From Candidatus Nitrosocaldus schleperae (GTDB lineage Archaea > Thermoproteota > Nitrososphaeria > Nitrososphaerales > Nitrosocaldaceae), in NCBI GenBank assembly GCA_013538805.1, contig JABXGR010000012.1, positions 1-41,868 of the forward strand: DNA of 41,868 bases, in the 5' to 3' direction. Both the position numbers and the translations under genes were made by a program. Shown here in pieces: positions 7,967 through 16,928 of the stretch. The notes under the pieces are model-generated. The model searched no databases. It was not told the DNA's origin and saw only the letters and a list, made by a program, of their open reading frames with translations. Each line of letters opens with the position of its first letter. The first letter of the stretch is position 1.

Positions 7967-8332
7967 TTGGGTGCACTTGGATATAACATATTTGCAGATA
8001 TGTATGGATGTGATAATGTACTCGATGATGTAGAGTACTTACGTGGTGTTATGAAGGAGGCAGCAATAAAGGGTAACATGAGTATAGTTAGAACAATCTT
8101 CCATAGATATGAGACTCATGGCGTAACAGGAGTGGTTATTGTTAAAGAGTCGCATCTAGCCATACATACATGGCCAGAGTACTCATTTGCATCTGTTGAT
8201 ATATTCCTCTGTGGTACTAAAAGCAACCCATACGAGGCTTTGAAGTACATAGAGTTGAAGCTGAGACCCAAGAAGGTCTATACGCACAGTATAGAGAGGG
8301 GAATGGCGATAGAGTATGAACGAATCAAATGA
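7967..8332 (+). CDS. speD: S-adenosylmethionine decarboxylase proenzyme, class 1B
   Basis: The enzyme makes decarboxylated AdoMet, the aminopropyl donor for polyamines. It is a 121-residue proenzyme that cleaves itself before Ser62 in KESHLAIHTWPE to create the pyruvoyl group; His67 and Cys82 (FLCGT) match the processing and proton-donor residues of the short SpeD family. The start is TTG at 7967, preceded directly by GAGGGGGA; no ATG or GTG is in frame upstream. It overlaps speE by 17 bp, so the two are co-translated. A related arginine decarboxylase exists in Crenarchaeota, but linkage to an aminopropyltransferase favours AdoMet decarboxylase. Confidence 0.92.
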   Translation: MGALGYNIFADMYGCDNVLDDVEYLRGVMKEAAIKGNMSIVRTIFHRYETHGVTGVVIVKESHLAIHTWPEYSFASVDIFLCGTKSNPYEALKYIELKLRPKKVYTHSIERGMAIEYERIK

Positions 8333-9245
8333 GCAGTGGGTGGTAGAGGAGACATACCCTGGATTCAAGGTTAGCCATAAGGTAAAGAGTAGGATACTTA
8401 CTAAGCGTACAAAGTGGCAATATATAGAACTGGTTGATACTGTAAACTTTGGCAAGATGCTTATCATAGATGGTCTGATACAGTCATCTGAGAGGGATGA
8501 ACGTTACTATCATGAGGCTATAGTGCATCCTGCAATGGTGACGCATAAGGAGCCTAGGGATGTGCTTATACTTGGGGGAGGAGAGGGAGCATGCCTTAGA
8601 GAGGTTCTTAAGCATAATACAGTAAGGAGTGTGGTCATGGTTGATATAGATGAGGATATGATCTCATTAAGCAAGGAGTATCTAGCAAGTATGCATGATC
8701 ATTCATATGATGATCCAAGAGTTCTTCTTATGATAGAGGATGCCAAGGAGTATGTGCAGAGATGTGCTAGAACAGGTAAGCGGTTTGATGTAATAATACA
8801 GGATCTTACAGATCCTCAGCAGGATAGCCCATCTAGGATGCTTTACACGCTAGAGTACTTCAATACCATCCATGATATACTTAGCAGTGATGGTATATTT
8901 GTAACACAGGCAACACTACTCCATCCATCTGCAAAGGCTTATGCTATAATATATAACACGTTAAGGCATGTATTCCCTATCGTTAGGGGCTATACTGCCT
9001 ATATATCATGTTATGCAAACCTATCAGGCTTCATACTTGCATCAAAGATGTATGATCCTCTACTCTTAAGCAAGGAAGAGGTGGATGAGAGGCTTAGAGC
9101 AAGAGGTATAGATATAGGATCACTCAAGGGTTATGATGGTGAAGCACACCATGCCTACTTTTCCCTTCCAAAGTATATAAGGGATGATATAGCGATGGCA
9201 AAGGATACATCTACCATTGATAAGCCAGTAGTATTCCCCCTATAG
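8316..9245 (+). CDS. speE: Aminopropyltransferase, spermidine/thermospermine synthase family
   Basis: The enzyme transfers an aminopropyl group from decarboxylated AdoMet to a polyamine. It has 309 residues. Motifs include the substrate-pocket stretch DGLIQSSERDERYYHE (about residues 51-66), the AdoMet-binding LILGGGEGACLREVLKH (about 84-100), VVMVDIDEDM and FDVIIQDLTDP. The Q-S-(S/A)-E pocket sequence and the DL(T/A)DP stretch look more like plant ACL5 thermospermine synthase and its archaeal relatives than like bacterial SpeE, which usually has QxTERDE and DSTDP. The product could therefore be thermospermine or another longer polyamine. It overlaps speD at the start and a minus-strand zinc-ribbon gene by 6 bp at the end. 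Confidence 0.92.
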   Translation: MNESNEQWVVEETYPGFKVSHKVKSRILTKRTKWQYIELVDTVNFGKMLIIDGLIQSSERDERYYHEAIVHPAMVTHKEPRDVLILGGGEGACLREVLKHNTVRSVVMVDIDEDMISLSKEYLASMHDHSYDDPRVLLMIEDAKEYVQRCARTGKRFDVIIQDLTDPQQDSPSRMLYTLEYFNTIHDILSSDGIFVTQATLLHPSAKAYAIIYNTLRHVFPIVRGYTAYISCYANLSGFILASKMYDPLLLSKEEVDERLRARGIDIGSLKGYDGEAHHAYFSLPKYIRDDIAMAKDTSTIDKPVVFPL

Positions 9246-9434
9246 TTTATGCTCTGCATGCTCAAACCCACAGTATGGGCATTTTGAGCCTCTAAACCTG
9301 CTCCCGCATGATAAGCATATGGTTAATGTATCACTAGCATGATACCTGCCATATGCATGCCTCCTCTCTCCCTTGAGTAGTACAACAAGAACCAGTATTA
9401 TAAGAAGTCCTATCACAACATATACCCAAACCAT
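9240..9434 (-). CDS. Small membrane-anchored zinc-ribbon protein
   Basis: The protein has 64 residues: one N-terminal membrane helix (VYVVIGLLIILVLVVLL), a basic linker, then a zinc ribbon with CLSCG and CPYCG knuckles near the C-terminus. A TATA-like stretch sits about 25 bases upstream of the ATG at 9434, so it has its own promoter, divergent from citrate synthase. The architecture matches the longer protein at 38476-38751 (CINCG...CPRCG), which suggests a small family. The role is unknown; membrane-tethered ribbons can be adaptors for larger complexes. Confidence 0.75.
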   Translation of the reverse strand: MVWVYVVIGLLIILVLVVLLKGERRHAYGRYHASDTLTICLSCGSRFRGSKCPYCGFEHAEHKL

Positions 9435-9496
9435 ATCTTTATTATCGTTAATAAATTATATTAACGTTTCATAGCCTCTTTGGTGCATGGACTTAA

Positions 9497-9506
9497 CTTT
9501 AATAAT
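9497..9506 (+). promoter_or_regulatory. TATA-like box of citrate synthase
   Basis: CTTTAATAAT is centred about 25 bases before the GTG at 9527. The ATG at 9525 stops after four codons, so the GTG is the start of a leaderless message. Confidence 0.5.
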
Positions 9507-9526
9507 CCCCTAGCAAAAGTAAGTAT

Positions 9527-10705
9527 GTGTTCAGCATAAAGAACATAGGGCTAAGGAATGTGGAGGTTGCGGATACCAAGCTCTGCCTTATAGATGGGGA
9601 GAATGGTAGATTGCTATACAGGGGCTATGATATATTTGATCTTGCAAAGAACTCCACATTCGAGGAGACCTCATACCTCCTCCTCTTTGGCGATCTACCA
9701 ACCAAGGAGCAGTTGGATGAGTTCGATGAGCATCTAAGGAGGGTAAGAGCATTACCAAGAGAGGTTATAGATGCTATGCTACATAGATCAAAGAATGCTA
9801 GACCAATGGATGTGCTCATCTCCTCAGTTGCAATGCTTGCTGATTATGATCCCATGGATGAGAGCAAGCCAGCAAACCTAGAGAGAAGTATAAACCTGAT
9901 TGCAAAGATACCAACCATAGTTGCTACATGGAATGCTATAAGGAGTAACAAGCCTATACCTGAGCCCAATCCTGATCTATCCCATGCTGCAAATACACTC
10001 TACATGCTTCTAGATAGCATACCAGATAGAGAGGTTGCAAGGATGTTCGATATCTGCCTTATACTCCATGCTGAGCATAGCTTCAATGCATCAACATTTG
10101 CTGCAAGGCAGGTAGCATCAACAAGGGCTCATATGTATGCATGTATATGTGCTGCTATAGCAGCATTATCTGGTGATCTTCATGGTGGTGCAAACGTTGC
10201 TGTGATGAAGAACCTTCTAGAGATAGGGGATGAGAGCAGGGTTGAGGATTGGGTTAAGGCTAGATTGGATGCTGGAGAGAAGATAATGGGACTTGGACAT
10301 GCTGTATACAAGACAGATGATCCTAGAGCAAAGATATTGAGGGAGATGAGTAGAAGGCTAGCAACAAAGACAGGGAGCAAGTGGTACTCTATAACAAGCA
10401 GGATGGAGCAGGTTGCAAAGGAGGAGGTGAGGAGGAGAAGGGGGGTTGAGATATATGCTAACGTTGATCTGTACAGTGCATCTGTATACTACTCAATGGG
10501 TATACCAATAGATCTTTACACATGCATATTTGCAATAGCAAGGATCTCTGGCTGGTGTGCACATGTTATAGAGGAGAAGTTCGCTGAGGCACAGCCTAAG
10601 CCAGTGCTCTACAGACCAGCAGCAACATACGTTGGGAGGTACTGTGGACCTCTAGGCTGTGAGTATGTACCAATGCAGAAGAGGAGTGATGCAGCAAAGG
10701 CATAG
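9527..10705 (+). CDS. gltA: Citrate synthase
   Basis: The enzyme condenses oxaloacetate and acetyl-CoA to citrate, the entry to the TCA cycle. It has 392 residues, typical of the small archaeal/Gram-positive type. Conserved blocks are LLYRGYDIFDLA, the His block LHAEHSFNASTF, SGDLHGGANVAVM, GLGHAVYKTDDPRA with the second catalytic His, and NVDLYSASVY with the catalytic Asp. The C-terminus carries the arginine-rich CoA-binding part. A 2-methylcitrate synthase role cannot be excluded, as both belong to one family. Succinate dehydrogenase genes lie at the right end of the window. Confidence 0.93.
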   Translation: MFSIKNIGLRNVEVADTKLCLIDGENGRLLYRGYDIFDLAKNSTFEETSYLLLFGDLPTKEQLDEFDEHLRRVRALPREVIDAMLHRSKNARPMDVLISSVAMLADYDPMDESKPANLERSINLIAKIPTIVATWNAIRSNKPIPEPNPDLSHAANTLYMLLDSIPDREVARMFDICLILHAEHSFNASTFAARQVASTRAHMYACICAAIAALSGDLHGGANVAVMKNLLEIGDESRVEDWVKARLDAGEKIMGLGHAVYKTDDPRAKILREMSRRLATKTGSKWYSITSRMEQVAKEEVRRRRGVEIYANVDLYSASVYYSMGIPIDLYTCIFAIARISGWCAHVIEEKFAEAQPKPVLYRPAATYVGRYCGPLGCEYVPMQKRSDAAKA

Positions 10706-10809
10706 CATAGATAGAAGATTGATAGCAATTCATATTATTCTCTCATTGCTACAACATCTCATTCATCCAGATAGATTAGTTTAAGTATGCATATACATTA
10801 ATCCCTGCC

Positions 10810-11910
10810 ATGAGAGCAGCAGTACTAAGATCTATAGACTCTGGACTCAAGATAGAGGAGTTGAACGATCCGAAGCCAAAGGATAATGAGGTTCTGATAA
10901 AGGTTAATGCTGTAGGACTCTGCCATACAGATCTACACGTGCTCAGAGGGCATATACCATTCCCATTACCAGCAGTGCTAGGGCATGAGGTCTCTGGCAT
11001 AGTTGAGAGCGTTGGTAATGGGGTTGATAATGTGCAGAGAGGGGATAGGGTCGTTGGACCATTCATACTCCCATGCGGGAAGTGCAGGTTATGCATAAGG
11101 GGCTATGAGGATCTATGCGAGAACTTCTACAACTACAACAGGCTTAGAGGTGTATACTACGATGGCACTAGCAGGTTAACTGCTAAGGATGGGAGCACTG
11201 TGTACATGTACTCTATGGCTGCACATGCAGAGTACTCTGTTATACCAGCAACATCAGTATTCAAGATACCAGATACCATGAACCTAGATGATGCATCTAT
11301 ACTTGGATGTGCAATAATGACAGCATATGGGGCATGCAGGAATGCTTCACTAAAGCCTGCTGAGCAGGTTGCTGTATTTGGTATAGGTGGTGTAGGGAGT
11401 AACGTTGTACAGATAGCAAGCAAGGTATTCAACACAGATGTTATAGCAATAGACATAAGGGATGAGAAGTTGGAGTATGCTAAGAGCCTTGGTGCAAAGC
11501 ATACAATAAACTCAAAGAAGGATGATCCTGTAAAGGCAATAATGGATATAACAGATGGAAGGGGCGTTGATGCTGCTATAGAGGTTATAGGGATGAAGGA
11601 GACTATAAGTACTGCCATAAGATCTGTAAGGTCTGGAGGGAGGGCAGTACTAGTAGGGCTATCATCAAAGGGTAATGAAGCAGGGTTCGAGATAAACTTC
11701 CTAGTTAGAAAGGGTGTACATATAATAGGCTCTTATGGAGGGAAGCCAAGGGTTGATATGCCAGAGATAATAGCATTAGCAAGCAAAGGCATAATAGATG
11801 TTGCCAATGTTATCTCTGAGAGGTTCAGGCTTGAAGAGGTTAATGAGGCATTTGAGAAACTCGAGAAGGGAGGGATAAGGGGTAGGGCAGTGATAAAGGT
11901 TAGCCAGTAG
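10810..11910 (+). CDS. Zinc-containing medium-chain alcohol dehydrogenase
   Basis: The enzyme oxidises alcohols or reduces aldehydes with NAD(P). It has 366 residues. Catalytic zinc ligands are Cys38, His59 and Glu60 (GLCHTD, LGHE); the structural zinc is held by Cys89, Cys92, Cys95 and Cys103. The nucleotide-binding GIGGVGSN (about residue 178) is followed by an acidic AIDIRDEK that suggests NAD. In archaea with the 3-hydroxypropionate/4-hydroxybutyrate cycle, enzymes of this type reduce succinic or malonic semialdehyde, and that role is possible here. It lies between citrate synthase and the F420-type enzyme and is followed by a T-rich terminator. Confidence 0.88.
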   Translation: MRAAVLRSIDSGLKIEELNDPKPKDNEVLIKVNAVGLCHTDLHVLRGHIPFPLPAVLGHEVSGIVESVGNGVDNVQRGDRVVGPFILPCGKCRLCIRGYEDLCENFYNYNRLRGVYYDGTSRLTAKDGSTVYMYSMAAHAEYSVIPATSVFKIPDTMNLDDASILGCAIMTAYGACRNASLKPAEQVAVFGIGGVGSNVVQIASKVFNTDVIAIDIRDEKLEYAKSLGAKHTINSKKDDPVKAIMDITDGRGVDAAIEVIGMKETISTAIRSVRSGGRAVLVGLSSKGNEAGFEINFLVRKGVHIIGSYGGKPRVDMPEIIALASKGIIDVANVISERFRLEEVNEAFEKLEKGGIRGRAVIKVSQ

Positions 11911-11930
11911 ATAATGCATGAATTAACATA

Positions 11931-11950
11931 TTCTTTTTAATCTCTCTTTT
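11931..11950 (+). terminator. T-rich archaeal terminator after the alcohol dehydrogenase gene
   Basis: A run of TTCTTTTTAA and TCTCTCTTTT begins 20 bases after the stop codon without a strong hairpin, as is usual for archaeal termination. Confidence 0.4.
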
Positions 11951-12060
11951 ATATGATATGGGTATTCAGATATACTGTTGTTATACAAGGGTTATGGCTA
12001 ATTTACCTACATCAATATACTACAAATTAGTTTATTAGTAACCTGCCTATGAGTAATTGC

Positions 12061-13152
12061 ATGGTGAGAGATGGTAGGATAAAGTTTGGGATACAGAATG
12101 GGTTGAATGTTGCCAGACTAGGACTTGGAGAGGATCAGCAACTCATGGCATACATGCTTGCAGATAGACTTGGCTATGACTCTGTATGGAGCATGGATCA
12201 TACTAATGTGCCTCAGTGGCCAAAAGCAGTAGTTAATGATGCTTGGATACTGCTTGCTGCTGCATCCCAGGTTACAAAGAATGTGATGCTTGGAACGTGT
12301 GTTACAGATGCAATTAGAAGGCATCCTTCAACTGTTGCACTCCAGACAGTAACACTTGACAGGGTATCAAAGGGTAGAGCAATACTAGGCATTGGTGCTG
12401 GTGAAGCACAGAATATAAACGATTTTGGCATACAGTGGGATAAACCTGTATCTAGGCTAGAGGAGCAACTCCAAGTTATACACCTACTCTTTCGATCCTC
12501 TCCAGATGAGAGGGTAAGCTTTGAGGGCAAGTTCTATAGGTTGAGTAATGCATGCTTGCAGAGCAAGAGTATACAGCAGCCTAGACCCCCAATCTTCATA
12601 GCAGCAGGTGCACAAAGAACGCTAGAGATAACAGCAAAGTATGGTGATGGTTGGCTACCAATAGCATACACACCAGAGTTGTATGAACATCACTCAAGGA
12701 TAATAGCGGAGAAGGCAAAGGCATCTGGTAGAGAGGATGTTGTTGAACGCTGTCTAGACTTCGATGTATACTTTACAGATGATCCTGAAGAGGCATGGCT
12801 CAAGTTGAGGAGTGCAGTTAAGGTCAGCCTCTACAAGCCTGAACTACTCAAGGTGTACAACATGGATATGCCCAAGGACTTCGACTTTAGACAGTACTTC
12901 ACAGAGTACGCTATGTCAAGGCCAGATCTTATGCAGAAGATGAGGGAGGCAGCACAGCAGATCCCTGATAGCATTGCAAGATCAGCAATTGGCATAGGGA
13001 AGCCTGATGATGTTATACCGAGCATGGAGAGGTTCATAAAGGCTGGGGTTGAGCACTTCATAATAAGGTTCTGGGGAGAGGGATACTACAAGAACATAGA
13101 GCTGTTTGGGAGGAAGGTCATTCCATACTTCAGGGATTCATACAACAAGTAA
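12061..13152 (+). CDS. Luciferase-like, probably F420-dependent oxidoreductase
   Basis: The protein has about 363 residues with the TIM-barrel luciferase-like monooxygenase fold. DRLGYDSVWSMDHTNVP near the N-terminus, GIGAGEAQN, and RPPIFIAAGAQRTLEITAKYGDGW are typical of F420-dependent enzymes such as Mer (methylene-H4MPT reductase) and F420-dependent sugar-phosphate or alcohol dehydrogenases. The substrate is not readable. The ATG at 12061 is preferred over 12049 because the TATA-like TTTATTA at 12031-12037 lies 27 bases upstream. Its stop is 11 bp from the end of the convergent phosphoesterase gene. Confidence 0.85.
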   Translation: MVRDGRIKFGIQNGLNVARLGLGEDQQLMAYMLADRLGYDSVWSMDHTNVPQWPKAVVNDAWILLAAASQVTKNVMLGTCVTDAIRRHPSTVALQTVTLDRVSKGRAILGIGAGEAQNINDFGIQWDKPVSRLEEQLQVIHLLFRSSPDERVSFEGKFYRLSNACLQSKSIQQPRPPIFIAAGAQRTLEITAKYGDGWLPIAYTPELYEHHSRIIAEKAKASGREDVVERCLDFDVYFTDDPEEAWLKLRSAVKVSLYKPELLKVYNMDMPKDFDFRQYFTEYAMSRPDLMQKMREAAQQIPDSIARSAIGIGKPDDVIPSMERFIKAGVEHFIIRFWGEGYYKNIELFGRKVIPYFRDSYNK

Positions 13153-13163
13153 TCAGATTGATG

Positions 13164-14012
13164 CTATAGAGCAGGCATGAGATATCTTATCTTAGGGAAT
13201 CTTTTCACCATCATGCCAACCTCTATCAGATATGGTGTTAACCCCTCTATTCCTATACGCCTCAACATAGGACTCTTTATCACAGCATTCTCATTCAATG
13301 GGTTGCCATAGGCTAATGGGGATAGGGATGGGAGCACTATTATACTTGCACTACTTCCTTTATGTACTATCTCATGGCTACTACTACCAGACTTACAAGC
13401 GTCATAACCAGCAGTATCCTTGCTGATCACACCCTTACCATACAGGAATGCCTTGAATCTATGCTTTACTCCAAGTTCATCCTTGATTGCTATAGATGGA
13501 TGTTCATGCCCCATGACAACGAGCCTTACATCCTTATTATCATACATAACCTTGCTCTCAAGATGTCCATGGATCAGCAGTATACTGCTACCATCGCTAC
13601 ACTCAAGTAGTAGATGGGGATCATGAAGTTTAACACCCAACTCCTTGAGTATGTAGATTATGTAGTTATCATGATTGCCTCTAACAACCTCCAACTCACA
13701 GTTATTCTTGCGTAGAATGCTTACCAACTTCTTGAGAGAGTACCACTCCTCTGCACTAGGTCTACCAAACTCATGCTTCACATCCCCTAGTATTATTACC
13801 TTCCTACATGAGAGTTCCTTGACTGGCCTTACTATGCAGTCTATTATATGCTCAGTAACAGGGTATGGTATGTGTATGCCTAACCTCTCCCTATGCTCTT
13901 CCAAGCCAAGATGTGTATCAGCAAATAACAGTGTATCATGCTCATCTAGGTATATGCATGGGTATGGGCTTGCTATGCTAACACCTTCTTCCAACTCTAT
14001 GAGTTCTATCAT
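13164..14012 (-). CDS. PdeM-like metallophosphoesterase next to Lhr
   Basis: This calcineurin-like phosphoesterase of about 282 residues has the full two-metal motif set: ADTHLG (about residue 32), ILGDVKHEFG, VRGNHDN, LIHGH and VMGHEHPS. It fits the COG1407 group, which in bacteria includes the ligase-associated endonuclease PdeM and is habitually next to Lhr-type helicases. It lies 112 bp downstream of lhr on the same strand, with an AT-rich TATA-like region in the gap, so it may have a promoter of its own. ATG 14012 is chosen over the in-frame TTG at 14018. A middle insertion near residues 200-230 is low in complexity. The likely role is nucleic-acid repair; the substrate is inferred. Confidence 0.85.
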   Translation of the reverse strand: MIELIELEEGVSIASPYPCIYLDEHDTLLFADTHLGLEEHRERLGIHIPYPVTEHIIDCIVRPVKELSCRKVIILGDVKHEFGRPSAEEWYSLKKLVSILRKNNCELEVVRGNHDNYIIYILKELGVKLHDPHLLLECSDGSSILLIHGHLESKVMYDNKDVRLVVMGHEHPSIAIKDELGVKHRFKAFLYGKGVISKDTAGYDACKSGSSSHEIVHKGSSASIIVLPSLSPLAYGNPLNENAVIKSPMLRRIGIEGLTPYLIEVGMMVKRFPKIRYLMPAL

Positions 14013-14124
14013 GAGCAAGATGATGCAGATCTCAAGTATATTCTTTATTTATCTATTTATCCATCTGCTTATTAACTGCATAGATAAAATAATAATACAT
14101 GCATGAATGCATACCTAATACTAT

Positions 14125-16875
14125 CTATCTACTAGCACTAGCACTTATCCTCTTCATCACCATCTCATGTAGTGCTTCAAGCATCTCCTTCCTATCCTCC
14201 ATGAGCACAACATCACTATAGCCAGAGACTATGAGCATATGACTGAACGGTGATGGTACATCTCTAGCATTGAAGATTATGAACCTCCTCCTACCCTCCT
14301 CAACATCCCTTAGCACTTGCTCTGCCCTATTAACATCCATGAGATCCTCCATAACCTCCCTATAAGTCTCTTCTAGCACAGGGAAGCCATCAAGCCTCTC
14401 GCATAACCTCATCAGTATCTCTGCATTGGTCTGCTGCCTTGCAACGGTAACCTCATAGCCTTTGTAGTTCCTAAGTACCATTAGCGATCTTGTTGCACAG
14501 TGCCTAAACCTTGTCCTTACCATCTCTGTACTCTTTATAGCATTAAGCAGGAGCGATCTTATGTTTGATGAGTTGACAGAGGCTATTATCCTATTTGCTA
14601 GAGAGATTATATCTTCACCATCCTCGCCAGAGGTATACTCTCCAAGGGTTAGCATGAATGCACTATCGCTAACAGTAACAGCAACGTTCCTCCTCATCAT
14701 AACCCTAGCAGCATATGCATATGCCCTTGCAAGAGCATCATTGACCCTTCTCCCAAATACACAGTGGAAGATGAGGTTATGTTTACCCTGCTCATCTATG
14801 TAATGCTCTACCAATAGGTTCCTATCGCTTGGACTATCCTTTATGCCCAACACCCTTAGAAACCTATATTGTGCATACATGTACTCAACTATAGCATGTG
14901 AAGCATTCTCATCAGTGTATAGCCTCTCCATAAGCATCCTTGCTATCCTATCCTTCAACATCTCAACATCCCTATAACAACTCTCATTACCCTTATCCTT
15001 CCCCTTACCATTCCTCCTCCTCTTCTTACTACTACTACCTCTCTCTAAAGCCTCAATCCCCTCATCCAACATTGAGAATATCTCACCTCTAAGCCTCCCT
15101 ATCTCCTCCCCAAGGTCAAAGCTCAATGGGAGCATCTCACTGAACCAACTAGGTATCGTTGGCTTCATCCCTTCAGCACTCCTAACCACTGCTGTTAAGC
15201 CCTTGCTTGATATGAACTCATAGGTCTTGCCTCCAAGCACGAATATATCCCCTGGGCTTAAGCGTTCAAGGAACTCCTCCTCTATGCTCCCTACCCACTT
15301 CCCATCCCTTGTATACACCTTGACAGCAACCTCATCTGGTATTGTGCCTATATTGGTAGCATAGATCATCCTTGCTGTAGAACCTCTCTTCCCAAACTCA
15401 TCTGTAGCCTCATCGTACCATATCTTGCCATACACCTTGTGCCCTTCAAGGCTCTTGTACATACCAGCAAGGTATCTGAGCACCTTCCTGAAACTATCCA
15501 TGCTAAGATCCCTGTAGCAGTAACTCCTCCTCACAAGCCTATAGGCATCATCAACCCTCCATCTCCTCTCTATTGCTAAGCCTACTACATGCTGTGCAAG
15601 GACATCAAGGCAGTTCCTTGGTATATGCACGCTATCTATCTTGCCACGCATAGCATTCATGCACATAACAGCATCCTCAACAAGATCATCATTATCCATT
15701 GCAATGAGGTAGCCCTTTGACTCCAACTCTAGAGAGTGCCCTGATCTTCCTACCCTCTGTATGCATCTTGCTATTGACTTTGGTGAGCCTATCTGCACAA
15801 CAGCATCTATGCTCCCTATATCTATTCCTAGTTCTAGGCTTGTACTTGTAACAACTGCACGCATCTTCCCATTCTTAAGCCTATCCTCAACATCAAGCCT
15901 TATCTCCCTTGAGAGTGAACTGTGATGTGCAGCAAGTTCATCATCAGCATCAACAACATTCATCTTTGAGAGATGGTATACTACTCTCTCAGCCCCAGAT
16001 CTGGTATTTGTGAATATGAGGGTTGTTTTATTCCTCCTTATCACATCCTTGATTAGAGCATACATCCTCCTGTTCAGTTCATCCGCCTTTGCATGTACTA
16101 TATCCCTTACAGGCGAGATAGTTATTATGCTCATCGGCTTCACAAACCTAGCATCAACTATAACACAGTCCCTCTCCTCTCCATCCCCATCATACCCAAC
16201 AAGGAACCTAGCAACCTCCTCCAATGGATGGAGTGTTGCACTCAACCCTATCCTTACAAGCCTGTTGGTGCATAACTCTTGTAACCTCTCGAGGCTAAGG
16301 CTTAGATGCACACCCCTCTTTGATGAGCATAACTCATGTATCTCATCAACTATAACCCATCTTGCATCCTTGAGCCTCTCCCTGAACTTTGGTGCACATA
16401 GCACTATCGCTATGCTCTCTGGTGTTGTTATGAGTATGTGAGGAGGCTTCCTTAGCATCCTTGCCCTCTCACTCTGCAGTGTATCCCCAGTCCTAACACC
16501 TACCCTTATCATGCTTACTGATGCATCTATTGCAGATAACTCTGCTAGAGGTTCTCTAAGGTTCTTTGCTATATCGTTGTTAAGTGAGCGGAGTGGGCTT
16601 ACGTATATGCAGTATACCTTATCCTCAAGCATGCCATTCCTTGCAAGGCTCACAAGCTCGCTTATTATGCTCAGGAATGCACTAAGCGTCTTGCCAGAGC
16701 CTGTTGGGCTTGCAACAAGGGTGTTGTTACCTTGGAGTATGCTTGGTATAGAGTATCTCTGTGGAGGGGTTAATGATCTGAACCTCTTCCTAACCCATCC
16801 CCTAACAACATCATCAAGCATACCTATAACATGATCATCTGTATAGGTGTAGAGCTCATCAGCATACCTTATCAT
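14125..16875 (-). CDS. lhr: Lhr-type superfamily 2 DNA helicase
   Basis: The ATP-dependent helicase has 916 residues, the size of Lhr-core proteins. The Q-motif region is LTPPQRYSIP, motif I ASPTGSGKT is at residues 55-63, and motif II is VDEIHEL (about 174). Motif III region ATLHPLEEVARFLVG, motif IV LIFTNTRSGAERV, motif V SLELGIDIGS and motif VI CIQRVGRSGHS follow. The winged-helix and Lhr C-terminal domains come next. A lysine/arginine-rich linker (SSSKKRRRNGKGKDKG, about residue 620) interrupts the C-terminal half. It is the centre of a three-gene set with the upstream MBL exonuclease (53-bp gap) and the downstream phosphoesterase, probably used in DNA damage repair. Confidence 0.95.
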   Translation of the reverse strand: MIRYADELYTYTDDHVIGMLDDVVRGWVRKRFRSLTPPQRYSIPSILQGNNTLVASPTGSGKTLSAFLSIISELVSLARNGMLEDKVYCIYVSPLRSLNNDIAKNLREPLAELSAIDASVSMIRVGVRTGDTLQSERARMLRKPPHILITTPESIAIVLCAPKFRERLKDARWVIVDEIHELCSSKRGVHLSLSLERLQELCTNRLVRIGLSATLHPLEEVARFLVGYDGDGEERDCVIVDARFVKPMSIITISPVRDIVHAKADELNRRMYALIKDVIRRNKTTLIFTNTRSGAERVVYHLSKMNVVDADDELAAHHSSLSREIRLDVEDRLKNGKMRAVVTSTSLELGIDIGSIDAVVQIGSPKSIARCIQRVGRSGHSLELESKGYLIAMDNDDLVEDAVMCMNAMRGKIDSVHIPRNCLDVLAQHVVGLAIERRWRVDDAYRLVRRSYCYRDLSMDSFRKVLRYLAGMYKSLEGHKVYGKIWYDEATDEFGKRGSTARMIYATNIGTIPDEVAVKVYTRDGKWVGSIEEEFLERLSPGDIFVLGGKTYEFISSKGLTAVVRSAEGMKPTIPSWFSEMLPLSFDLGEEIGRLRGEIFSMLDEGIEALERGSSSKKRRRNGKGKDKGNESCYRDVEMLKDRIARMLMERLYTDENASHAIVEYMYAQYRFLRVLGIKDSPSDRNLLVEHYIDEQGKHNLIFHCVFGRRVNDALARAYAYAARVMMRRNVAVTVSDSAFMLTLGEYTSGEDGEDIISLANRIIASVNSSNIRSLLLNAIKSTEMVRTRFRHCATRSLMVLRNYKGYEVTVARQQTNAEILMRLCERLDGFPVLEETYREVMEDLMDVNRAEQVLRDVEEGRRRFIIFNARDVPSPFSHMLIVSGYSDVVLMEDRKEMLEALHEMVMKRISASASR

Positions 16876-16928
16876 TACACATACATGCAGGTGTTGAAGC
16901 CCTATTATTCATTACGTTGAATCCATTA

